NCBI GenBank assembly: GCA_963575645.1
Contig: OY754469.1
Location: 10,000,001-10,064,000, forward strand
From: Xanthostigma xanthostigma
Taxonomy: Eukaryota; Arthropoda; Insecta; Raphidioptera; Raphidiidae
Direction of reading: 5' to 3'
Length of the DNA stretch: 64,000 nt
In this document: positions 35,701-47,700 of the stretch, piece after piece
Layout: every line of letters starts with the position of its first letter
How positions within the stretch are numbered: the stretch's first letter is position 1
Translations under genes and position numbers: made by a program
The notes under the pieces: generated by a model
What the model saw: the letters and a program-made list of their open reading frames with translations, nothing else
Database searches by the model: none
Told to the model about the DNA's origin: nothing

Positions 35701-38700
35701 TCGCTTCACACGAAACGTCTTTTCAAGCTTGTTTTGTGGATATATCTTGTGCGCGCGCAGTGGCAACAGAGCAAAACGTGTCTGTTGTCTGATTCTGAGC
35801 AGAACGACGCCATGTTGGTTTATTGGCGTTTGTTCGTGTCGCCTACTGTTTCCTGATTGGTTTTTGCTCAGAGCAAGCGGAAGACCTAGCAAGAAAAATA
35901 ACCCCTGTTCTCATTTTAAAATCCATCTTGTGAGCTGGCAGGCGAGCCCTCAGTGACGTCATTTCCAGCTTCGTACCCAGCCTGCCGGCCAGCAGAAGTC
36001 CAAGCAGTGTTTCCAGCCTCGTGTGCAGCGGCGTTTAGATATCGATACTAATATATAAAGCTGAAGAGTTTGTTTGTTTTGTTGAACGCGCTAATCTCAG
36101 CAACTACTGGTTCGAATTGAAAAACATTTTTTTTGTTGGATAGACCGTTTATCGAGGAAGGCTATAGGCTCTATAATATCACGCTACGACCAATAGGAGC
36201 AGAGCATCAATGAAAAATGTTGCAAAATATAACTCAAAATTTGTCCGTCTGACAAAAACTTTTGAACGGTAACTGCGATCATCTGAAATTTAGACACAAC
36301 ATTCATCTCGGTAAACTAAGATGAATGTGCGTACTCATGTCCCTCACCCCCTCGTTCGTTCTTTTGCACCCGGGTGAAACCGGGCGGGACCGCTAGTATC
36401 TTATAAGGCAGGTGTGCAAAATAAATATTACGCAAGATTCAGAAGAAATAATTTATCCGGAACAATAGAAGGCGGGCACCTTTATGCTTGAGTAATTTCT
36501 CATATCTTACCGACATTGTGATTAACGATTAAATCCTTATAACACGACTATTTTTAAAAAATGGATTTCATGAAAAGTAGCACACGTAGATTGTTGCAAT
36601 TGCCACCGTTCTAGAACATCCTTCGTGAAAATTGCAACTTTACTGTTAATTAACACATTCCACTTCAGAAACGCACAATAATAAAAATCTCTTAAAAAAT
36701 CGTTACTCGATGTTTATAACTCTCAATTAATAATAATAATAAATATACTTTATTAATGGTACATGTACACATCTATAAATAGCATCAGGCTTGTCATAAT
36801 AGATATCATTGTCAAAGATAATTTTTTAAATCGTAATTTGTTTCTGTAAATAAAAATTCTTTTAGATTTTTTTTTTCAGGTTAACCCCAGCTTTTATAAT
36901 ATGTGCAGGTAGGTACTTTATTATGTATCCGAATCATAGCGTTGCGGACACCTCTCTGAATTTCAGTTAGCAAAGATGCTAACGTTTTAAAATTATTTTT
37001 ATTTCTTGTCGAGTAGCTATGCTCAAAATTATTCTCGATAAAAAGAGAAGGATTATTGTTTACAAAAATTGAGTGATCTCTGATCTGTATAGAGAGTCAA
37101 TTGTCAGCGATAAGCGAGGGACTGCTGTAGTTGAATCAACATTGACAGCAAATGTCTCCGGCACTTATTGTTACTTAAAATTGTATTTTTTTCATTAATG
37201 CGACACCCTACACACACTTAACGTGTCAATAGTATACCTAGTTGTGCGACTAGTGAGAGAAGGAGAAGATTCCATCAGCGTGAAAATTGCTACACTAGCG
37301 TAGCGAGTGCGGTAACACGCGAGTGGAATATTCTCCTTCGATCAATGCTCGCACATAATACTTTATTCAACTAGCACGAGTAATATGTAATCGAGGCTCT
37401 GATAAAAGAGGGAAAAATAATAAATCACTTCATTGATTGACGTACCCACCGCCCTCGATGCACACAAGATGACCCTGACTTTCGCTGAATTGCGATGCTG
37501 TTTTCATATATATACAAATCGCTACCGCGTTCCTATTGGTCCAGAAACTATGCGGTAATAATTCATTACCGTACAGTTTCGGCTCGCTACCGCGTTCCTA
37601 TTGGTCCAGAAACTATGCAGTAATACATTATCGTACAGTTTCGGCTCATTATTAGCAGTCTACGCGTCAACATGAAGTAATTTATTATTTGTCCCGAATT
37701 TAGCAGGGCCCCGAAATTATATATTACTCACGCGTATTGAATAAAAAAAATTAATCGTTTAGTTTTATAAAATGTTAGTCATTGCTTGTTCAAAATAAAC
37801 GTTAAAAAAATACTATAGGAAGAGGAAATGGTGTACTTAACAGATTTTCTATTAAAAATGATTTAAATAATTATAGGTAAAAATGCTTACTAATGAAATC
37901 TATTAAATTGTTAATTAAATCAAACATAAGATAATGTATGGAAAAATGTGCGGCATGAACAAAAGAACATAACTTTATTTTGTTTTTTATTTGTAATGCA
38001 TTTAGGCCTATTTGCCTTGATAAATTTTAACTTTTATAGACGCTGATAACTTCAGCCTTAAACTTAATTGAAATAAAAAAATCGGTCTCGAAATATTTTC
38101 TGGGAGAAAATGTATTTCGAGGACGGTTTGTTGATGAAAGATTCAAAGATAAAGTTGAGTTTAATATCCTGTTGACTTATTTTATTGAACGGACTGTAAT
38201 AAGATAATAATGTGAATAATTTCAATAGTGAATGCCAAAGACGATTGCTAATAAAATGATAGCGATCTAGGGCTGCCACTTCAAGTAGATACAATATACT
38301 TCAAAGGAATGCAGATTTATCTACAAATGAAATAAAAACAGTTTTTTTCATAATAGTTGTTTCAATTGACGGGCAGAAAAATAAACAATAAATTATTCTG
38401 TATATAATGCTGATGACCTCAGTTGTTTAGCGTAAATAATCTAACATTATTCTTTATTGGCTGTTTTTTTTTGTAGTTCGCAATCTTGTTGAAATTTCTT
38501 CACGGTCTTGTGTGGAGTTCGCGATTAACACTTAAAAAACCGCTACGGCGCCACTTTAAATAATAATAACCCCACTACCCTCCAGGCTGGTCTTCGATTT
38601 TGTGTTCAGACATCACAAAATTTTTACCCAAAAATGTTTGATGGGTCTCCTGCTAAAATGGGAACCCTGTATTGACAATGACATTAAGTGAAAGTAAAGT

Positions 38701-41700
38701 ATTTAAATATTATGTATTACGTTTTGTTTCGTTAACATATCAATCAGTCAATTACATTTGTCACATTCTGAACGATTAACCTTGAATAATCACAAATCAG
38801 TTTTAAAAATAATTACTATTTAAATAAATATAATAATTACTTTTAACAATCACATTATAATTGATATTGTCTATTATAAGTATTATATACAGTAATTTTA
38901 AAGCAACGCGGTTCATGATTTTAACAAATGTACATTTTTTTTTTTACTTTATGACAATGCATTGTATTATACCATACTAAACGCTTTATAATAGCTGCCA
39001 TCATTGCTAAAGCGCTCGCAAAACTCGTTATAGTGCTCGCAAAACTCGTTATAGTGCTCGCAAAACTCGTTATAGCGATTTTTCTGGGAATTATCGTGTT
39101 TTTAAATAGAAATCCATTCCTCGATTAACGCTATTTCATTTAGTGCTCAGTTTTCAATCAGAGATTAAAGAGAAAGAGTGGACGCTCAAATGTTTATAGA
39201 CTCTACACCCGACACACGACCCAAGCTCGTCATTTTTTCTTAAAAATGTTAGAAGAGAGACAGATATATTTTTAAGCCTCTCTTTGATGCTAGGCCGACC
39301 GATCACAGGATGCTGTCAAGTGCCCTCTCTTGCTTAAAAAAGTTCAACCATTAACAGCGCTATTTGAGGGCTTACTGTACTTTGCCCTTGAAGTCGTACA
39401 ATGAATTGACAAAACTAAAAATCGATCAAAATTAAGACCTTCAACTTGTAGCTAAAATGTTATTAATTTTTAATTTAAAAATGTATTAGCTACTTAGTAT
39501 TAGGATTAATTAATATCAATATTCATTTTAAAAAGTAAAATTTTTAATTATCTAATTAATTGCAAGTATTAAAACTGGGTAATAACAATAATGCCGAAAT
39601 ACCATTAAATACTTAATTGAAAAAAAACTGACTCATTTTGTTTTAGAGAGCAGATTAGACTGTCTATTGCAGACGCTTGGCAACTAAGGTCATTATTATC
39701 TTTGCCACACTCCTGAATCCTGATGTTTACAGGACCGAATTCAATCAAAATAATTTGCGTATTTCTTAGCTGCTTGTAACATTTTTGAGTCTCATATAAC
39801 TAAAAATTTCATCCGACTTTGATATTTGATCATCTTTGTTATTGTAGAATATTAATTTAAAAACGCCACTGGAATGCAGGAGCGTAGTTTATTATAATAA
39901 TCTTTAATATTTTCAAAAAAATCGATAAACACGTTTATATCAACGCACTAAAAATTAAAAACTAAATTTCTTTCTCTTCTATTATCCTTAAAAGCCTGGG
40001 AAACTAGAAAAACATTATTTTCTGTTTTTTAGTGCGTTTATATAATGTACAAGCGTGTTTTTTAGATTATAAATTTTTCCTTGAAGTTGTCAATCGATAT
40101 ATATTGTAATATTTTAAATTTGAAACGATTAGAGACACGTTTATCCACCATTAATACCGTCACTCCCACCACTTATTTTTTTATTTCCATTTTTAACTTG
40201 TTATACTTAGAAAAAACACCAAAATATTGTTATGTCATCAAAACTACATACAACTGCAAAATTTCACGTCAATTGAACATTTGGAAGACAGTGAAAATCG
40301 CGTTGCAATATTTTTTTACATACAACACACAAATCACGCTTTTTTAGCTTTCGGAAAATATGTAATTCCGTAGGTATAGCTTATTTGAGGCGGCTTTTAT
40401 ACTGGTTTTATGAACGATCCTCTACACATTTTTGTTTATTTCTTTTTATAGTTCGGGCCTTACAAAGGTTATGACATGCGTCGTAATATGACAGTGGACC
40501 ATACAGCAAAAGGCCGCTATTCAACAGATTTGTTCACCGAAGAAGCCGTGAAATTGATTCGAGAACACAACACAGATCGTCCAATGTTTATGTACCTGGC
40601 TCACCTGGCGCCGCACACAGGCAACCAGGACAATCCACTTCAGGCACCCGACGAGGAAGTCGTCAAATTCGCTCACATCGAAGACCCCGAACGACGCGTC
40701 TACGCCGGTAAATATTTTGATACATTTTTAACAAACTGCCTGAAAAATATTTGTATTACTAAGAAAGGAAAAAAATCAAAGTATATAACAGTATATAAAA
40801 GATATAACGACAAACTCCTTAAAACGTCGAAATTATTTAACTCTAGTTGGTTTACCTTGTTGCTCATACAAATGATACACTCTAAATAACGACAGACCCA
40901 CTCTAAATAACGACAACAATCCGTCATCATTAAGCAATAAATAGTACTTGTTTGTTATTTTGTTGCTTTGTTGTCGGCGTCATGCGTACCGAAGATTCTA
41001 AGAAATTCGTTCTTTTGTTTGTTGGGACGAAAAACGTCAATAATTATTGTAATTTGTGATAGTATGAATGTTTGTTGGTGAGTTGTAAATTTTTATATAC
41101 GTATTATGAGTAAATATACATTATAGTAAAAAAAATATTAATAGATTATTTCTTCTCTCCGTTTAACGACAACTCTCAATAACGCCACAAAATGCACAGT
41201 CCCTTGAGTGTCGCTATATAGAGTCTACACCAGCGTTGCCAGTTTTTTTTGTTGTCAAGTCGGGATTTTGGAATTCTTTGAGTGAAAACAGCGGGATTCT
41301 TTCGTCGAAAGCGGGACATAGTAAAAAAACGTATATAATCAGAAGTTTTCAAATATTTATCTTTTTATTTGAATTAAAACTACGTTTACGTGACAATAGA
41401 TAGCAAAAATAACCATAGAAAATTTATTTTAATAAAAATATAATATTTTAAATCAGATTTACCCTATCGTTAAATAATTGAGTCTTATTCGTCTTCAGAA
41501 TAAAAAAAAAAAAAAAAAACAGATATCAAAATCAAAAAAGTTTTATTCATTAGAAAAATATGGCGTTTCAAACAATAGTTTGTGGAGTGAGTGTTACAAA
41601 TTGCAACTTACAATAAGAGAATAATTATTTATAAGAATTACTTATTCATGATATTTCTGTGAAGATTTAACTTTTTTTAAAGTTATCCCCGAGTTATCCC

Positions 41701-44700
41701 CAAAAAGCGGGACTGAGCCTGTCCCGCGCGGGACATTTAATTTTGATTTAAAAATTGGGACGTCCCGCCAAAATCGGGACGTCTGGCAACGCTGGTGTAC
41801 ACTGTATTTTAAAGTGATACTACACTATGGTGGAGTCTCCTGTTGTCGGTATCGTGCTTCATCTCAATTGCGTACGGAGCCGCGGGTATCAGCTAGTAAT
41901 AAAATAAGGAATACGAAACTTATGCAAGCGTTTATTAGAATCACATAAAATGCAACAAAAACATATCGATGTGCGACCTATTATAGAGAGAAAAGAAATT
42001 CGGAGACGTTGATACTTTATCCAATCACAGAAGAGCATACTACGACCGAGTAGAGAACACGAGCACGCTGACTATAAAAGACGGAAGTACCACACTTGTC
42101 GACACACTTACCCGTGAGCAGCCTAGAAGGACACTTCGCCCGCTACCACATCGCCTTTGATAATGTCTACCGCAATTGTAGACGAAACGTCCGGTAGAAA
42201 TACCAATGGACCACGGCATACAAGCCCGGAAACCAAGAAGATTTGGAGTTGATACTTTGTTAATGTCGTGGCTGTAACTTAGGTTGCCTATTTAGAAATT
42301 CCCTACTGTAAACGGACTTCTTGTTTGTTGTTTGCGTCGTCTCGTCTCTAAACATAATATCGAAAACCTTTATTTAGAACACAATAACATTCTGTAATCT
42401 CTTTGGATTAACTTTTTTCGCTTCAGTTTCATTTTCAAGCTGAAGTGGACGCAATCCTCTTTCACTGAAGTACATCTTTAACAAATTGATGCGTAAACGT
42501 TTTGTATTATAAATCGATTATTGCGCTAACAAAAACAGATCCGGCGGCGGAATACACTGTACGTACAGTGCCGGGTTCAGATATCAAAACATTTCAGATT
42601 TATTATTTCTTATATGCGAATTTTTAAGATTTTTCAAGTACTTGCAAAAACACAGAAAGCAGGTGCGACGGCAAGTTTTGAAAGCCTATGGTGAGTGAGT
42701 TGTGTGATCGCTTACCGGTGAAGGGGGAGGGGGGTACTCTGGAAATAAAAATGTTCAAACAACGGCAATCGAGGTTTGAGTTATCGCGGTTCTACTGTAT
42801 TATTAATGTATACTATAATTATGTAACATTTGAAAAATTAATAATATGTATATCCTCTCATTAACATCCGTGTATAGATATCATTAGCTTCAATCGAAAA
42901 TACGATCGAAGAAAAAACGAAATAATAATAGTGTTCTCTTTTTTTTGTGTAATGATCTTGTAAAGGGAATTTTGCTCAGTCATGTTATTTGCAGGTGCGC
43001 ATAAAATAACTAAACGAGCCGTGCAAATATTCATTCCTATTTCTGTTCAAATTGCCTGATAAAAAACACGTCTTTGTTTGCTTTTCATTCTTAAGATTTT
43101 GTAAGAATCATGCCACGTGTTTTAAATAAATGAGGTTGTGTCTTTTTTTGCGTTTTCCAGTTTTGAAAAAACTGCGTCTATTCCAGTGGCGTAACCATAC
43201 CACCTGAGGCTCGTGGCAAATTCATCGGATGGGGCCCTCCCTTAATATAAAAAAGTTTCAGGTTGTAGTTTCATCTTTAAAAATCACGAAGTAAAGTAGA
43301 TATTTGTATACCTAAGCCACAATATACCTAACTTAAATTGATTAAATACAAAATTAATATGTTTTACCAAATTTTGGAATAAGTGTGTGGTTCCTCCTGT
43401 TTTAACGGCCACTCGGGCCGGGGGGCCCCCCAGGCCAGGAGCCCGTGGCATTTTACCTGTTCTACCTATTGTCACGCCACTGGTCTATTCACAGGTAACA
43501 AAGGTAAGTGTATAATAAATATTAGTATATTATGTGCCGGATATCCGTATCCGTATCCGCGGATATCCGAGAGAAAAGAAAGATCCGTGTCCGTATCCGT
43601 ATATCCGTTAGTTTTTGGCGGAACTTTTACGGATCTTTTACCTTATTAATTTTCAATTCATAGATGAAATTTTATATATAGGTGATTACGTAATAGATAA
43701 TGAAAAACTGTTAAATTCCATTCAGATTATTTTTAATTTTTTAAAATCGTATTTGGCGCCTTTATATTATATTATATATTTTATTATGTCCGATCAAGTG
43801 GTTGAGCTCCCACCCTAGCACTGGCTTGCCAAGTTGGGTGGGAAAATTCTAACGTTTTTTGTAAATAGATAAAAATGTAATTATATTTAAAGGAATAAAA
43901 GAATAAATAATAAAATAATAATAATAATAAATATAAAGCTGAAAAATATATTCTTCAATAGCTGATATCAGTGATAAAAAGTCCATAAAGGGTTAATGAT
44001 AACTTATCATGATAAAGATACAGTCAAATATCAGCGTTTCATGTTTATAAAAAATCTTTCTTTTGAACCTTGTCCGATTTCGGACATTGCCCGATGTGGC
44101 TCGGGCATTGTCGATATTGACCGGTCAATGTCGATATTGCCCGGATTCCGGACATTGACCGTAACATATACTAGATGATTCGTTAAACTGGTGTTTTATG
44201 CTCGGGTGTAGTTTGTTCTTCCGTGGTTCAATCGTTTGATATGATACATATAGCTGATGTCCAAGTTTTACTTAGATTTAGGTCTTGCCAACAAATGGCA
44301 TTCCCCATCGCGTTTCTACTGAAAAGGACATTAACGCGAGTGAAGCCACGATAAAGGCCGGTTGGCAATAAGACTGAATTGAAAATATGAATAATAGTGT
44401 GACCTTTGTTTGGTAAAAAAATAACAATAATCTTTGTGGCAATAAAATAGTAAAACCACATTTCGATTTGTTTGCAAATTACAGGCTATAAAATCCTTTG
44501 TGAGCTGACTGCTGAAGTATAATTATTAATCGATTATATTATTATTTACAGAGATCCATATTTATTTATTGTTAGTATTTTATGAAACATTAATGCTTTT
44601 TTTCAGTTTTTTCAGCTAATTATTCAAACATTATTTTAAGTACCCAGCAATAAAAATTGTGGGTGTCTATTAGCAGGGACGGCTTTAGGAATGTTAGTCT

Positions 44701-47700
44701 TATCTTTCTGGGCACCGTGTTTTCCCAATTAAACTGTTCGATCAATATTCTGACTTTATTTACATTTATTGAGATTTCGAACTAAAAAATAAAATATAGC
44801 TTATATTACTCAGTGATTGTGTAGCTTTTTATTACCTTCAGGATGGACATAAGCTATATATATATTATCGCGTTAAAATAAAAGCGCTTTTCGTGGAGAA
44901 CAGTTTTGCAACGTAAAATCGGTGGCAATCTACAAATTCGGGCGAAGCTGGACCGGACTACTAGTAATAAACTGATCTAATATGACTAGCTTAGGGTAAA
45001 AACATAGTAGAACGATGAGGCTAGAGGCACAGCAACGAGGTAAGCGACGAGACAGGAGACATGCACATAGTGAGGATACAGAAGTTGCGATTTACTGCTT
45101 TGACTGTCCACACTCAATTCAGTATAAACAATGTTCTCTGACAGTGAAGATGAAATTTTATTCGATAATGCCGCGCTTCGCGGTCTTATTGCAATGGGAA
45201 GTTTGGACAGAACTTATTCTGTACATCCTATTAATAAAGTACGCAAACGGTTTGGACAATACCATACATTATTTTCTGAACTCAAGCAGCACCCAGACCG
45301 ATTTTTTGAATATTTGAGAATGGAAATTGCCACGTTTAACTATATTCTGGACAAAGTGTCTTCAAGCCTACAAAAGAACTGGACAAACTTCAATAAACAA
45401 CCTATTGGACCGGAAGAGACAACGCGACAATAAATCTAGCTTTTATCTCGACGCGCATCGCCTCGCTTGTCTCGTCGCCTAGTACTGCGTCAATCTCTTC
45501 ACTATGTTTGGCTTCATTACCATACACGATGAAATAAAAGCCGCGTCGCTTACCTCGTCGCTGTGCCTCTAGCTTCGTCGTTCTACTATGTTTTTTACCC
45601 TAACAGCAGTTAAGAAAAGCTGCTTTGAACAGAAATGTTTTCGCAGAAAGCAAAACATTTTTATAACTTTGATTTAAACCAGCCGTAAGAACATTTTTGT
45701 ATTTAACTATTTTACTGAGTTGACGTAAGATAACTCTATTAAGATATATAGAAAAATCACGTTTATACACACTTCCACAAACAATTTTCCTGTAATTAAT
45801 AATTTGCTTAACTAGTGTGCGCCGAACCTTAGACGTCAACGCTTGCCCGACGCTAATATTTTACGTCGTAAAATTTCGTTAATGATTTGAAAAAATTACA
45901 ATCATCCTTGCTTTAATGAGACTTCATTAATTTTTTTTTTGAAGACTTTGATCTCGCACCGCTACTGAACGCGTGCGCAACAAACTAGCCAATCTAATCT
46001 TGGAATATCTTTGTTACAGCGATGGTATCAATGCTTGATAAAAGTATTGGGAGCGTAATGTCTGCCCTTCGTGAAAAACACATGTTGGAAAATTCTATTG
46101 TGGTTTTTCTTTCCGATAATGGCGCTCAAACGTTTGGAATCCACGCCAATCACGGCTCGAACTACCCACTCAGAGGCGTAAGTTTAATTAATCGATTTAG
46201 TTTTATCGACCATAAAAAATATTGAATACTTGCATAAAAAATTCGACACAAAACATTAAAACATGATAGCACTTTTTTCTTGACGCTAATCATGCTAGAA
46301 TTACCAGGAAGAGGTGACGAGTCATCTCCCTTTAACACGGCTAGCGGGACGCGCTTCCAGAAAAGCGTCCGTGCTTTATGGAAACTTTTTTTTTTTAATT
46401 CAGCGTCTTTATACCAAAAAGGTTCCGTACCTTTTTTTAAGAGAATCGTTTGTTTATGATCAAGGAAATAAAGTTAAGAGTATTCGTCCCTGCAAACACC
46501 CCCTGCACCCTTCATCTCAAATCTTTTCCCCTCGCCTAAAAACGGTTCGCGCTCTCCCGACGCTATTTTTAAAGCTAGAGGGTTCTGGTAAACGCCAAAT
46601 GAAAGACAATGAATCAGACTACAGATCCTTCAGGCGAATTTTTTGAAAAACAGTTTCGCCTACGTGTGAAATATTACGTAACTTATTATTTTTTTCAAAA
46701 GGTTGTAAGTTTTTTCAGGAATTTTTTTTCAAAAAATTCGCCTGAAGGATCTTTAGTCTGATTCTTTGTCTTTCATTTGGCGTTTACTAGAACCCTCTAG
46801 CTTTAAAAATAGCGTCGGGAGAGCACGAACCGTTTTTAGGCGAGGGGAAAAGATTTGAGATGAAGGGTGCAGGGGGTGTTTGCAGGGACGAATACTCTTA
46901 ATGATGAATTTGTCTTTAGGATGTTTCGTCTGCTATAAATATTTTTATTTTTATAATTGACAGTTGAAAGGTTCACCGTGGGAAGGAGGTATTCGCGGAG
47001 TGGCGGCTGTTTGGAGTCCATTGTTGAACAACACTCAGAGGGTATCCAATCAATTGATGCACATAACTGACTGGCTGCCAACTTTGTACGCTGCGGCGGG
47101 TTAGTTTCTTTTTTTTTGCGATTTTTACGTTTTTACAGTTTGTTTTTTTGACACCCAGATCTGCACAGGGACTAATAGCCAACAGGTCTTAAGCTTTGGG
47201 CCTCCAAGCATCAAGGACCCACAAGGATTGAATTATTATCACACATTTTTATTGACATATAGTAAAAAGTAGTTAAAATTAATGATTATTATTATAATCA
47301 TGGGTGAATTTCGATTTTTTTTGGATATTGGGATTCGTTCAATGGGCGGAGCTTTAAAAACATCATGACGACGATGGGATATAATTTTCCATAGTATACA
47401 GTGCAGTTGTGAATTCGCATTGAAATATAAAATATTTTTAACAAAAAAATTGAACCGACTTCAAAATATGCACTAAAAATTAAAAAATAATAATTATTGT
47501 AATTTTTGGAGTCGGTGTCACATCGGAATTCGAAAGTAGCAATTTAAATCTTACATAAAATCTCTAGTTCTCGGAATAGTTTTCATTTTGGCTGACACCG
47601 ACTCCAAAAATAACAATAATTATTATTTTTTACTTTTTAGTGCATATTTTGAAGTCGGTTCAATTTTTTTGTTAAAAATATTTTATTTTTCTCTTTTTAG

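Noticed and set aside
46314..46646. Plus-strand 110-codon frame in intron 5
   Set aside because: Runs into the arm of a foldback MITE; no recognised protein similarity.
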